Positions 25,578 to 34,837 of a stretch of 64,000 nt of DNA are shown here, piece after piece. The position numbers and the translations under genes are program-made. Below the pieces are notes generated by a model. It did not search any database. It was not told the origin of the DNA and saw only the letters and a program-made list of their open reading frames with translations. Positions within the stretch are counted from its first letter, which is position 1. Each line of letters begins with the position of its first letter. Location: the NCBI GenBank assembly GCA_040222455.1, contig JAVKDD010000011.1, positions 682,001-746,000 of the forward strand, given 5' to 3'. Source of the stretch: RHLJ01 sp040222455 (lineage in GTDB: Bacteria; Bacteroidota; Rhodothermia; Balneolales; Balneolaceae).

Positions 25578-25940
25578 TTAGATAACACTGCGTATTGCCT
25601 TGAGCAGTTCGTCTTCATTCATTTCGGCGTTTAAATACAAATCAGCGCCATCTTTTTTTAATGCATTTATAATTTTTAAATCTTTAAAAAAATGTATCGC
25701 TATAATCGAACAATCATCATTTTGCTCTTTAACTGTTTTTAAAATCTGATGGGATTTCCCGGGCAGAGTAGAAAGATTCGCAATTATTGCATTTGGCTTT
25801 ATTTTTGAAGCATTTAATTGTTGAGAATTTTCGAAGGTGATAACCTTTAAATCATCCTGAGAATCCAAGATTTCAGCAATGCTATCATTCATGCTGTTTT
25901 TAGAACCAATTAATGCGATGTGATAGGGATGATTTGACAT
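25578..25940 (-). CDS. Stand-alone pseudo-receiver domain lacking the phosphoryl Asp
   Basis: 120 residues with a CheY-like alpha/beta pattern ('YHIALIGSKNSMNDSIAEIL', 'NAIIANLSTL', 'CSIIAIHFFKDLKIINALKK', 'GADLYLNAEMNEDELLKAI'). The place of the phosphorylated Asp at the end of strand 3 is occupied by 'ANLS', and the conserved Thr and Lys are also replaced. It therefore should not take a phosphoryl group and may act as a fixed-state binding partner. It precedes the 873-residue kinase by 164 nt on the same strand. A degenerate domain of another alpha/beta family is possible. Confidence 0.65.
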   Translation of the reverse strand: MSNHPYHIALIGSKNSMNDSIAEILDSQDDLKVITFENSQQLNASKIKPNAIIANLSTLPGKSHQILKTVKEQNDDCSIIAIHFFKDLKIINALKKDGADLYLNAEMNEDELLKAIRSVI

Positions 25941-26043
25941 GGTTGTTGTACCCTATTTTCAGGATATACCATAAAGTAGGGTACAAAGTCCACATTAAAA
26001 TCCGTTCTTAAACTTAGCTATAGTCTAAGTAAAAAGACCTAGG

Positions 26044-26694
26044 TTATAAATCTCCTGATAAGCCAGTTTTGATAGCAAACTTTACTAATCCAGCTGTATT
26101 TTTTGCTCCGATTTTCTGCAGTAAATTTCGACGATGAGAGTCTACCGTTCGAATACTGATATTTAACCGCTCCGCTATCTCAGCGTTTGTCAATTCCTTG
26201 CAGATGAGTGTTAATACTTCTCTTTCTCTCACTGTTATTTCTTCAATTGCAGTATATTTTCTTGGATTTATTCCAGCTAACCCTTCCATAATAGTTTTTG
26301 TGGATTCCTCACAAAAGTAATGTCCTCCATCAATAATGGTTTGTAATGCAGTAAGTAATTCTTCACTACTTGAGCTCTTTAATAGATAACCGTTTACACC
26401 AGACTCTACTGACTTTTTAATAATATCGTGCTGATTAACCATGCTTAAAACAAGTAATTTTAAGTTTTTATATTCTTTTCTTAATTGCACTATCAATTCA
26501 ATCCCGTTCATTTTCGGCATATTCATATCGATGATTGCAATATCAATATCAATATTTTTACAAAGTTCAATGGCTTCCAAACCATTTTCTGCCTCAGCAA
26601 CTACATTAAAATTCTTTTCATCCTCAATTAAGGCTTTAATTCCATCTCTGACGATCTTATGGTCATCAGCAAGTAAGATTTTATAGCTTGTCAT
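26044..26694 (-). CDS. NarL/FixJ-type response regulator
   Basis: Receiver domain (about 1-120: 'ILLADDHKIVRDG' acidic pair, phospho-Asp in 'IAIIDMNMPKMNGIEL', Thr/Ser in 'LVLSM', Lys in 'YLLKSSS') followed by a LuxR-type helix-turn-helix (about 150-210, 'ITVREREVLTLICKELTNAE', 'IRTVDSHRRNLLQKIGAKN'). I prefer the ATG at 26694 (MTSYKILLADDH) over 26703. Either start lies within the end of the upstream kinase gene, an overlap that marks them as a cognate two-component pair. Confidence 0.92.
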   Translation of the reverse strand: MTSYKILLADDHKIVRDGIKALIEDEKNFNVVAEAENGLEAIELCKNIDIDIAIIDMNMPKMNGIELIVQLRKEYKNLKLLVLSMVNQHDIIKKSVESGVNGYLLKSSSSEELLTALQTIIDGGHYFCEESTKTIMEGLAGINPRKYTAIEEITVREREVLTLICKELTNAEIAERLNISIRTVDSHRRNLLQKIGAKNTAGLVKFAIKTGLSGDL

Positions 26695-29077
26695 AATTAT
26701 CACCAGATTTTAAAGGAACCTTAATAGATATTTCTACACCTTTCTCAACTTCACTTTTAATGCTCATTTTACCAGACATGGTTTCAGTTCTTGCATCCAT
26801 ACTTTTTATACCAAGACCTGAAGATTTATTTATAGTGGCAGAATCTGTACCAACACCATTATCTTTGATTGTGCAAATTATTAATCGTTCTTTTGTACTC
26901 AATGATATTTGAATATAATCTGCATTTCCATGTTTCACTGCATTATTAATAGCTTCCTGAATAATTCTGTAGAAATTATTTTTCATTTGCCCATCTAAAA
27001 GATTTTCATCAATAAGTATTGATGTTTGAATCTTCACATTTGCACTTTTTTCAATTTCCTGAGCCAGAGATTTTATTGCAATTACCAGACCATATTCTTC
27101 CAGTTCTGCAGGCATAAGGGTATATGCTAATGTCCTTGTGTCACTCATAGCTTTTTTGATAAGAGAAAGGGTGGTTTTAAATCGTTCTCTTTTTGTTTCT
27201 GAAAGATTTACTACTTCTTTTTTAATTGACTCGAGATTCAGATTTGCAGCAGAAAGGTATTGGGCTATTCCGTCATGCAGTTCCTGGGCAATTCTTTTTC
27301 GCTCTTTGTCTTCACCTTTAATTGCAGATTCAATCAATAGCTCTTTATTTTTTTTCTTTTCTGTTATGTCATTTATCAATATTAATCGGGCATTTCTGTT
27401 TTCGTAATATATTCCTGAGCCATAAACATTTACAATAATTTCACTCCCGTCCTTTTTCTTATGAACCCATTCTTTTTCTGAATCAGACATTCTATTCTCA
27501 ATTTCCAATGCGTCCATTAATTTTGAGAGTTCTCTTTCCGGCCTGATTTCCGAAATTTTCATTGATAAAAAATCTTCTCTACTATAACCATATACTTTGA
27601 TTGCAGCCTCATTAATTTCCAGAAATTTTAATGATTCCAAATCAAAAATCCACATAGGTTGAGGATTATTCTGAAATATATGCCGGTATTTTTTTTCTGA
27701 TTTGACCAATTCTTTTTCAGCCAGCACATTATCTGTAACATCCATAACAGTGGATATCATTTGGTTCTGATTGGGAAGAGGGATGTTTTTAGCAGTGATA
27801 TACTTTATTTCTCCCTTTTCAGTGTCAATAGGTATTTTCTCCCAAACCATCTTATTTGGATCTCCTGAAAGAATTACGTTTTTAAATCGAGCAAGTCTTT
27901 CATTTCGTATATCTGGATCTTTAAATACATATTCAAAAAAAGTCCTGACATTTAATAATTGTTCTTTTGGCCAACCATAAATTTTAGAAAACTCATCATT
28001 AGCCAGAATTGTTTCTTCAGTATCTATCTTATTTACAGCTATTCCAATCGGGATATTTTCAAAAATGGCTTCTATAAATTGGTTTCTTTCTTTGAGTTCA
28101 CGTTCAGCTTTTTTTCTTTCCGTAACGTTTCTAATAACACTCACTACAACAAATTCGTTACCGTCAACGTCTTTAACTATAGTAACCGTATGGTCAGTAT
28201 CAATAATTTCACCTGACTTCTTTTTCATCTGAAATTCAGTATTAAAAACTCCTTTTTTTGACAATTCAGATTTTCCCATTTCGTCAAATCTGAAAAAATG
28301 CTCTTCGTTTAAGTGTAACTTTGAGGTTGCTTCTCCAACTAGTTCGTCTTTAGAATATCCTAAAACTTCTGATGTAGCTTGATTACAATTTAAAATTCTA
28401 CGAGTGCCAGGTTCAATTAAAAGCACAGCTTCATCCAGACTATCAAAGGTTTTACTTAACAGCTTTTGGGATTCGCTAAAGGCTTCCTCAGATTCTCTGA
28501 TCTCTGTTAGATTTATACCTACACCAACCTGCGTTTCGTCAGTAAGCCTGAGATTTGTCCACGAAGTATATATTTCATCTCCAGTTTTGGTGATCATCCT
28601 AATCTCTTTCCAACCGCTATCCGGATTATTCATAAATGCACTTACCTCATTACTGTAGTCTTCATCAGGATAACACAATTTCACCAGATCAGAATGCTCA
28701 GCATCGTAATTTGTGTACCCAGTAATATTGGTAAAAGCTTTATTAACCTGAATCTTTTTCAAGTCAGGATCATAGTAAGTGATCATTACCGGAATTCTTT
28801 CAAATAATTTAGTGCGTAACTCAAGACTTCTTAGTTGCATCTCCTGAATTCGACTGGTTTTTTTATCATGTATTTTGATCAGATAATAAAGTCCCAGAGC
28901 AGTAATAGTTACATAAAACCATCCTTTATAAGTTTGAATGGTGGTTATAATATTGGGATCAGAAAATAGCGACTCGACTATTAAATCGGTTGTAAATATC
29001 CAAGTCGCTGCAACAAATAAGTATATAAGTGCAATTTTAACTGGTGATAAACTTAATATGTTCAACTCTGGTTTCAT
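26681..29077 (-). CDS. Membrane-anchored multi-PAS histidine kinase, NarX/DegS (HisKA_3) type
   Basis: 798 residues. Two N-terminal membrane helices (about 12-33 and 46-64) with little periplasmic sequence between, then about four PAS domains (roughly 85-195, 205-320, 330-455, 465-580). A HisKA_3 dimer domain carries the phospho-acceptor in 'ERKRIAQELHDGIAQYLSAA', followed by an ATPase domain with 'EAINNAVKHGNADYIQ' and 'CTIKDNGVGTDS'. The sensor is probably intracellular, given the many PAS domains. Its stop overlaps the response-regulator gene, which should be its partner. Ligand unknown. Confidence 0.92.
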   Translation of the reverse strand: MKPELNILSLSPVKIALIYLFVAATWIFTTDLIVESLFSDPNIITTIQTYKGWFYVTITALGLYYLIKIHDKKTSRIQEMQLRSLELRTKLFERIPVMITYYDPDLKKIQVNKAFTNITGYTNYDAEHSDLVKLCYPDEDYSNEVSAFMNNPDSGWKEIRMITKTGDEIYTSWTNLRLTDETQVGVGINLTEIRESEEAFSESQKLLSKTFDSLDEAVLLIEPGTRRILNCNQATSEVLGYSKDELVGEATSKLHLNEEHFFRFDEMGKSELSKKGVFNTEFQMKKKSGEIIDTDHTVTIVKDVDGNEFVVVSVIRNVTERKKAERELKERNQFIEAIFENIPIGIAVNKIDTEETILANDEFSKIYGWPKEQLLNVRTFFEYVFKDPDIRNERLARFKNVILSGDPNKMVWEKIPIDTEKGEIKYITAKNIPLPNQNQMISTVMDVTDNVLAEKELVKSEKKYRHIFQNNPQPMWIFDLESLKFLEINEAAIKVYGYSREDFLSMKISEIRPERELSKLMDALEIENRMSDSEKEWVHKKKDGSEIIVNVYGSGIYYENRNARLILINDITEKKKNKELLIESAIKGEDKERKRIAQELHDGIAQYLSAANLNLESIKKEVVNLSETKRERFKTTLSLIKKAMSDTRTLAYTLMPAELEEYGLVIAIKSLAQEIEKSANVKIQTSILIDENLLDGQMKNNFYRIIQEAINNAVKHGNADYIQISLSTKERLIICTIKDNGVGTDSATINKSSGLGIKSMDARTETMSGKMSIKSEVEKGVEISIKVPLKSGDNYDKL

Positions 29078-29388
29078 GATGACCTTAGAGTACTTAGTTA
29101 GTTTTTCGAATAATCAATTAATTGACCATTCTTGTCAAGCAACTTTCTGTAAATATTGCACAAGCTGGAATTAATTAAGGAGAGGTAATTATTAGATTTT
29201 CTCCCAACTCTTAAGTAATTAATAAAGATGGTAGTAAACTAGTGAAAGTAGATTTAAATATGAACATGATATGTTCTATCAATGCATTTAGATTCGCTGT
29301 AAAATCTAAGCAAATAATACTCTAGTGAACTTTTACAAACACTGGTTTTTGTGAGGAGATTAAAAATCTAAATTAAGATGGGTTAGAC

Positions 29389-29444
29389 CTCGACGAAGCA
29401 ATCTGATTGTGATTACAAATTATAGGTATGATTGCCCCGTCGAG
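29389..29444. repeat. Inverted repeat with 15-nt arms
   Basis: Arms CTCGACGAAGCAATC (29389-29403) and GATTGCCCCGTCGAG (29430-29444) pair with two mismatches. Shares the 'CGAAGCAATC' core with repeat R3 of the DUF6090 array. It sits in the 505-bp gap 29078-29582, where I see nothing else. Possible transcript end for the SRPBCC operon. Confidence 0.6.
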
Positions 29445-29582
29445 ATTTTACTTAAATGGAAAGAAACTAAAAGTCTCCTCTCAATGGCGCGATATTAATA
29501 GTATTAGGAGACGGTTAACGAAGGTATTGGTTTAAAACTTGATAGTATGAAATAAAGAATTTGTTAATAATCGATTCTAGGC

Positions 29583-30128
29583 TTATCCATAAAATCGTAC
29601 TTCGTATTCCTTTTCCAAAGGCATATGTACACTCCAAAAACTTCCCCTGTCTTTTCCTTCTAGCAAATTTTTTAAAATATTGAGATGAGTATGCCATCCA
29701 GCACTAACTCCTATCCTGAAGTCCTTAGAATCAGGTATTTTGGTATGAATCAAAACTAGTTTAACCTGATTTTCATCTAATTCTGTTAGTTCAAAAGTTA
29801 CTTCAGAAACTCCATCGTTTCCTTCATCCCATGTATAAGAGAGTAGAGAGAAGGGCTCCCAAACTAATACCTCTCCATACATGGTCGTTGTATCTCCCAT
29901 ATCTTTATACTTTTCCGGAATAGGTTCAGGAGTATCCGTGATTTTTCTATGATCGAAATGTTGAGTTACTTTTCCTCCAACTTTTGGTTCAATATCACCA
30001 TGAGAAAGCCATTTACCTTTATGTTCTGATTCGGTTAAACAAGCCCAAACAGTTTTTAATGGTCCTTGTAAAATTCGTTCTAATTTAAGAGTGTCTTTGT
30101 CTAATAGAGTTGCGTAGTCGTTATTCAT
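29583..30128 (-). CDS. SRPBCC (AHSA1-like) domain protein, second of operon
   Basis: 181 residues with the Bet v1/START-like ligand-binding fold of the activator-of-Hsp90 homologue family: 'LERILQGPLKTVWACLTESE', 'KWLSHGDIEPKVGGKV', a central run of strands, and the long C-terminal helix 'GWHTHLNILKNLLEG'. Translation probably starts by coupling, since its ATG lies 8 nt inside the end of the preceding SRPBCC gene. Such ArsR-SRPBCC operons are frequent in Bacteroidota; the ligand is unknown. Confidence 0.88.
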   Translation of the reverse strand: MNNDYATLLDKDTLKLERILQGPLKTVWACLTESEHKGKWLSHGDIEPKVGGKVTQHFDHRKITDTPEPIPEKYKDMGDTTTMYGEVLVWEPFSLLSYTWDEGNDGVSEVTFELTELDENQVKLVLIHTKIPDSKDFRIGVSAGWHTHLNILKNLLEGKDRGSFWSVHMPLEKEYEVRFYG

Positions 30129-30630
30129 GATTACTTCCAGTTAGTTTAGATAAATAGTTATCAAGTTGTTTAAACATCCCACCCATACCTTGCTCAACTT
30201 GTGATTTACTATCACGGTATGTGTTAAATTCTTCCTCAGCAGCATTTATTGGAAAACTCGTAATGGTTAGTCGGCTTTTTTTACCAACTGATTCAAAAGT
30301 CATAGTATTATGAACTTCTAAGGGCCAAGTATTTGACATGGGATGACGAATAATGTTCTTATTTTCATCGGCAAATGAATTTATGTAAATCATTTTTGAG
30401 GGAGCTTTAAGCTCTGTGTATTTTATAATTCCATACATTTTGCCTTGCTCATTTCCAATAGAGTAGAAAAGCGTGCCTCCGGGGGTAAAATTCATTTCTA
30501 ATACAGACGTTTGCATACCAGCAGGTCCAAACCATTGTTCAATATGTTCAGGTTTAGTGTGAACATTCCAGAGCAATTCAACTGGAGCATCGAATTCTCG
30601 GATAATTATTAGTGTATTTTCCGTTTCCAT
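30121..30630 (-). CDS. SRPBCC (AHSA1-like) domain protein, first of operon
   Basis: 169 residues, same fold as its neighbour: 'IIREFDAPVELLWNVHTKPE', 'IEQWFGPAGMQTSVLEMNFT', 'PGGTLFYSIG', and the C-terminal helix 'QVEQGMGGMFKQLDNYLSKL'. It begins 1 nt after the ArsR gene stop on the same strand. The pair with 29583-30128 looks like an old duplication, with low identity now. Confidence 0.9.
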   Translation of the reverse strand: METENTLIIIREFDAPVELLWNVHTKPEHIEQWFGPAGMQTSVLEMNFTPGGTLFYSIGNEQGKMYGIIKYTELKAPSKMIYINSFADENKNIIRHPMSNTWPLEVHNTMTFESVGKKSRLTITSFPINAAEEEFNTYRDSKSQVEQGMGGMFKQLDNYLSKLTGSNHE

Positions 30631-30631
30631 T

Positions 30632-30955
30632 TTATTTATTTGTTGATTGTAATTTATTCAGATAGTCTTCTAGTTTGTCAAGTCTTGTATTCCAAAGAGT
30701 ACGATTTTTCTCTACCCAGTCTGTTACAGGTTCTAGCTGTTCGGGTTTTAATTCGCAAATGCGTTCACGACCTTCTTGCTGAATATCAATTAAATTGCAC
30801 TCTTCAAGAATTTTGATATGTTTTGATATAGCTGGACGAGAAATTTTAAATTGTTCTGCTATAGCATTTAAATTCAGAGATTCACCGGTTGCTAAAAGAC
30901 TAATAATATCTCTTCGGGTTGGATCTGCAATGGCTTGAAAGACATCTCTTCTCAT
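30632..30955 (-). CDS. ArsR-family transcriptional repressor
   Basis: 107 residues with a winged helix-turn-helix: 'AIADPTRRDIISLLATGESL', recognition helix in 'ISRPAISKHIKILEECNLI', and wing 'IDIQQEGRERICELKPEQL'. It lacks the metal-binding ELCVCDL motif of ArsR/SmtB metal sensors and so belongs to the group linked with SRPBCC genes. It heads a three-gene operon, and two matching operators lie on its promoter, so it should repress itself and perhaps the divergent MFS gene. Confidence 0.92.
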   Translation of the reverse strand: MRRDVFQAIADPTRRDIISLLATGESLNLNAIAEQFKISRPAISKHIKILEECNLIDIQQEGRERICELKPEQLEPVTDWVEKNRTLWNTRLDKLEDYLNKLQSTNK

Positions 30956-30974
30956 AAAGTAAAAAATTAATTAA

Positions 30975-31020
30975 GTAACCGATTGGTTACAAATATATAT
31001 GTAACTGATTAGTTACGCAA
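30975..31020 (-). promoter_or_regulatory. ArsR promoter with two operators
   Basis: On the minus strand: TTG at 31020-31018, 20-bp spacer, perfect -7 box TATATTTG at 30997-30990. Operator 1, GTAACCGATTGGTTAC (30975-30990), covers the start-site region. Operator 2, GTAACTGATTAGTTAC (31001-31016), lies inside the spacer. The two 16-bp palindromes are 26 bp apart centre to centre. This is a textbook layout for autorepression. Confidence 0.85.
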
Positions 31021-31049
31021 ATTGAATTTTAAATATTCTTTTAACTGAA

Positions 31050-31057
31050 TAGCTTTG
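31050..31057 (+). promoter_or_regulatory. -7 box of the divergent MFS gene
   Basis: TAGCTTTG matches TAnnTTTG. The -33 region has only T-rich sequence near 31027-31030. Operator 2 of the ArsR promoter ends 10-15 bp upstream of it. Confidence 0.5.
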
Positions 31058-31073
31058 TTCGTTTATTTGGCGC

Positions 31074-32258
31074 ATGTTAAAAAAAGGTAAGGGCCATATT
31101 TTACCAATTATTGTATTTGCTCAATTCGCAGGAACCTCGCTTTGGTTTTCTGGTAATGCAATTATTGATGACTTAATTCTGAAGTTAAACTTGCTTGATA
31201 TCTTCATTGGATTCATAACGATGGCGGTTCAATCTGGTTTTATAATTGGTACATTAATTTTTGCTTTTCTAAATATTGCAGATCGTTATTCACCTGTTAA
31301 AGTATTTTTAGTCTGCTCGGTTTTGGGAGCTATTGCGAACTTAGGAACTAACTGGAGCTCGAGTTTTTCAGAGATCATGATAGCAAGAGTTTTTACCGGC
31401 TTTTTTCTGGCTGGTATTTATCCTGTAGGGATGAAAATTGCTTCAGATTGGTATAAAGAAGGATTGGGAAAAGCACTTGGCTATTTAGTAGGAGCATTGG
31501 TTTTAGGAACTGCTTTCCCACATTTTTTGAAATATCTGGGAAGTGAACTACCCTGGGAATCGGTAATTATAGGAACATCATTTTTAGCAATAATAGGTGG
31601 AATAGCTCTTTTTATATTAGTTGGGGATGGTCCGTTTAGGAAAACATCGGTTGGTTTTAAGTTTGAGTACACCTCCGTTTTTAGATTATTTAAGAATAAA
31701 AATTTCAGATCATCTGCATTTGGATATTTTGGCCATATGTGGGAGCTGTATACATTTTGGGCATTTGTTCCAGTAATACTAACATGGTACTTCAAAATGA
31801 ATAACGGAACACCGCTTGATGTTTCTTTATGGTCTTTTCTGATTATTGGTAAAGGAGGAATTGGATGTGCAGTTGGTGGTCATCTTTCTCTTAAAAAGGG
31901 TAGTAAAAAAGTAGCACTAGTTTCACTTGCAGTATCAGGAATTTGTTGCCTTCTAATCCCATTTAGTTTTGATTGGAATCTTTATGTTTTCATAGGTTTA
32001 ATGTTGATTTGGGGTTTTACGGTTATTCCAGATTCCCCTCAATTTTCTACATTGGTAGCCAAAGCGTGCGATTCGTCATATATAGCTACAGGTCTTACCA
32101 TCGTAAATTGCATCGGATTTTCATTAACCATCATAAGTATACAGCTCGTGAATCTGATATGGGCTTCTGAACTTAATGTATTTGTATTTTGGATAATGTT
32201 TGTTGGACCTTTAATTGGGTTATTCTCAATTAATAAGTATCAGGAAAAATTAAACTAG
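31074..32258 (+). CDS. MFS transporter of unknown substrate
   Basis: 394 residues with 12 predicted membrane helices. It keeps a loop 2-3 like motif 'IADRYSPVKVFLVCSVLGAI' and the helix-5 region 'GYLVGALVLGTAFPHFLKYL'. It starts 17 nt after its predicted -7 box and is divergent from the ArsR operon with a 118-bp shared region, so it may be under the same repressor. Its end overlaps the convergent amidohydrolase by 4 bp. Substrate cannot be told. Confidence 0.88.
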   Translation: MLKKGKGHILPIIVFAQFAGTSLWFSGNAIIDDLILKLNLLDIFIGFITMAVQSGFIIGTLIFAFLNIADRYSPVKVFLVCSVLGAIANLGTNWSSSFSEIMIARVFTGFFLAGIYPVGMKIASDWYKEGLGKALGYLVGALVLGTAFPHFLKYLGSELPWESVIIGTSFLAIIGGIALFILVGDGPFRKTSVGFKFEYTSVFRLFKNKNFRSSAFGYFGHMWELYTFWAFVPVILTWYFKMNNGTPLDVSLWSFLIIGKGGIGCAVGGHLSLKKGSKKVALVSLAVSGICCLLIPFSFDWNLYVFIGLMLIWGFTVIPDSPQFSTLVAKACDSSYIATGLTIVNCIGFSLTIISIQLVNLIWASELNVFVFWIMFVGPLIGLFSINKYQEKLN

Positions 32259-33649
32259 TTTTTTAAACGCTCCATCAATAATTCTAAATCGGTGGTAGAA
32301 TAATTCTTCCCATTTTGAACAACAGAATGAATGGATTTTGTGTTATTTATATCTACCAATGGATTTGCATTCAAAATTAGTAGGTCAGCTATTTTTCCTT
32401 TTTTAATAGATCCATAAGAATCTTCCATATCAAAGAATTTTGGTCCATTTATTACAGAAGTAATCAATGCTTCTTGAGGAGTTAATCCTGCTTCTACTAA
32501 TAATCGAAGTTCATCATGAATAGATACACCTGGATAGGTAAAGGAATTAAAAGGACCTGAATCTGAGCCAGCTATAATTAATATACCAGCATCATACATG
32601 GGCTTTACCATAATTTTAAAACTCTCAACCCAAAAGGCTCGTTGGTTTGTATAAGATTCACCTCCACGTTCAGCTGATCTAATCCTCCTTTGGTAAGTAT
32701 CAATTACTTTTGGATCTAAATAGTGCAGCATTGAATCCGATGTATGATCTGTAATCAATAATTCAGCTAATGTTTTCCCAACGTGAAGGGTAGGAGTTAC
32801 ATAGAATTCGTGTTTCCCAATTTCTTCAAAAGCTTTTTTAGCAATATCAGGATTATAATTCTCCATTAATGGAGTAATCATTTGATACCCCATATCAAGT
32901 TGGGTTAAACTATCCGATATAGAACTTGTTACTTTCAGGGGATAATATAAATGCTCCGTTCCATCTAATCCTATCCGAATTGCTTCCATTAAATCTGCAG
33001 AGAGTGGCATATGACCTGTTGTTTTTAGACCACGCTTTTCAGATTCTTCTATTATTGAATAGAATGCTTCTTTAGTCAGGTTTCCGTCGTACATTTTTAC
33101 GTAGTCGGCATTTATCGATTCTAAAGAGTCCAAAGCAAATTGAACATCATTTATGTCAACTACTTCTATAGATCCTTCCCAAGCAGGTCTTGACCCATCC
33201 AATTTTGGACCCGAAGTAAAAATGGTTGGTCCATCCAAAACTCTTTTTTCAATTTGTGACTTCCAATCTATAAGTGATGGTGTAATATCACCACCGGCAT
33301 CCCGAACAGTTGTAATACCATGAGCAAGAAAAAGTGATAGAAATTCTTTGTTTTGCTCGATGAGTTTTTCTCCACCTCGAAAGTGAACGTGGTTATCCCA
33401 AAGTCCTGGCATAATGTATTTCCCACCCAAATCTATAGTTCTAGATGAAGTGAATTTATTCTGATTTGAGACGGAGGCCGCTTCTATGATTTCATCATTC
33501 GAAATTGCTATATACTGATTTGGGATGATGGTTCCATTTTCTACATCAACAATAGAGACATTCGTAAGAATTAAATCTACTTGTTTTGGAGATGAACATG
33601 CAGAAATCAAAAAAATAATACTGAAAACTAAGAATTGGAGAAGATTCAT
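32255..33649 (-). CDS. Amidohydrolase-superfamily lipoprotein (imidazolonepropionase/prolidase-like)
   Basis: 464 residues. The lipoprotein signal ends at LISAC (Cys 18), so it is a periplasmic or surface-anchored enzyme. Metal ligands: the HxH motif in 'GLWDNHVHFRGG', Lys in 'YVKMYDG', His in 'TTGHMPL' and 'GTEHLYYP', and Asp in 'IIAGSDSGPFN'. The composite-domain ends ('ADLLILNANPL') are those of imidazolonepropionase-like amidohydrolases, many of which are exported dipeptidases. Convergent with the MFS gene. Confidence 0.9.
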   Translation of the reverse strand: MNLLQFLVFSIIFLISACSSPKQVDLILTNVSIVDVENGTIIPNQYIAISNDEIIEAASVSNQNKFTSSRTIDLGGKYIMPGLWDNHVHFRGGEKLIEQNKEFLSLFLAHGITTVRDAGGDITPSLIDWKSQIEKRVLDGPTIFTSGPKLDGSRPAWEGSIEVVDINDVQFALDSLESINADYVKMYDGNLTKEAFYSIIEESEKRGLKTTGHMPLSADLMEAIRIGLDGTEHLYYPLKVTSSISDSLTQLDMGYQMITPLMENYNPDIAKKAFEEIGKHEFYVTPTLHVGKTLAELLITDHTSDSMLHYLDPKVIDTYQRRIRSAERGGESYTNQRAFWVESFKIMVKPMYDAGILIIAGSDSGPFNSFTYPGVSIHDELRLLVEAGLTPQEALITSVINGPKFFDMEDSYGSIKKGKIADLLILNANPLVDINNTKSIHSVVQNGKNYSTTDLELLMERLKN

Positions 33650-33724
33650 TTATAAAAATTTTATTCCTCAATAAATATGAAAAACAAATGGATTTTGGAA
33701 TTTCTTATTTGATATTTTAGACCA

Positions 33725-34783
33725 ATGGTAGCTCGAAAACAGAATAGTGCAGACACCTTTCATCAAGTATCTCAGGAGATAAGCTCTGGAAAACTAAAAC
33801 CGATGTATTATCTGTTTGGTGAGGAAGAATTTTATCTGGATCAATTGCTTGAAAAGTTCTCAGCTCTTCTTCCACCTCATGAAAAGGATTTTAATTTTGA
33901 TCTATTATATGGTCAGGACGTTACTCCGGCTCAGGTTCTTGGAATTGCCCGAAGTTTTCCAATGATGGCAGAACGTCGAGTACTCATAGTTCGCAACTTT
34001 CTTCAAACTGGAAAAGGTGCTTCAGGAGAAGGAGAGATGAATGATTTCATTCCATATTTCGAAACCCCGAATCCAAGCTGTGTGGTTGTTTTTTTTGATA
34101 CAGGAAAACCTGCTGGGAATACTAAAATTGGAAAAGCAATTTCAAAAAATCCAAATATCGGTTTTCATCAGTTTGAACCTATGCCCGATTATCTTGTACC
34201 AGATTGGGTTATTAATTGGGTACAGTCTCATCACAAAAAACAAATTGATGCAAGTGCGGCTCAGTTACTAGCTCAATTTGTGGGTAATAACCTTCAGCTA
34301 TTGTCTACCGAAATAGACAAAGTGTGCACTTTTGTAGACACTTCAAATTCGGTATCAGAAGCCGATGTAAAAAAGATAATCGGCTCATATCGCGAGTATA
34401 CGGCCATTGAGCTGAAAGAAGCGGTTATTAAGAGAGATTTAGAAAGAGCTCTTTTTATTTCGGAACAGATGTTGCAACACAGTAAAACAGACACGGGGGA
34501 ATTAATTCGACTCGTGGGGTTCTTTTACAGTGTGTTTGTAAATATCTGGCAGATTAGAAGGCTTGCTGATAAAGGTAATGCGAAGCAGCAAGTTCAGGCA
34601 GAGTTGGGAATCAACAACGCTTGGTACTTCAATAAGCTTTGGGACGATGCTTCCAATTTCAGATATCACGATATGCCGAGAGTGTTTGAAGCACTTCTCG
34701 ATGCAGATAAATCAATTAAAGGATTCTCCACATTAGACTCCACTTCAATTTTATTCCTCCTTGTTAAGCGAATGATCGGATAA
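33725..34783 (+). CDS. holA: DNA polymerase III delta subunit
   Basis: Clamp-loader subunit that opens the beta clamp. 352 residues with the family pattern: 'KPMYYLFGEEEFYLDQLLEK' near 25-45, 'SFPMMAERRVLIVRNF' near 80-95, 'LAQFVGNNLQLLSTEIDKVC' near 180-200, and C-terminal collar helices. It is 54 nt ahead of the sigma factor gene; a small inverted repeat (GCAATT..AATTGC, about 34795-34814) lies between. No clear promoter match upstream. Confidence 0.93.
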   Translation: MVARKQNSADTFHQVSQEISSGKLKPMYYLFGEEEFYLDQLLEKFSALLPPHEKDFNFDLLYGQDVTPAQVLGIARSFPMMAERRVLIVRNFLQTGKGASGEGEMNDFIPYFETPNPSCVVVFFDTGKPAGNTKIGKAISKNPNIGFHQFEPMPDYLVPDWVINWVQSHHKKQIDASAAQLLAQFVGNNLQLLSTEIDKVCTFVDTSNSVSEADVKKIIGSYREYTAIELKEAVIKRDLERALFISEQMLQHSKTDTGELIRLVGFFYSVFVNIWQIRRLADKGNAKQQVQAELGINNAWYFNKLWDDASNFRYHDMPRVFEALLDADKSIKGFSTLDSTSILFLLVKRMIG

Positions 34784-34837
34784 AACCGACGCTCGCAATT
34801 TTAACAAGAATTGCAATAAAATTACTGGAGAATAAAG

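Noticed and set aside
29515..29697. 60-codon minus-strand frame overlapping the SRPBCC gene end
   Set aside because: Shadow of the SRPBCC coding sequence with no start context of its own.
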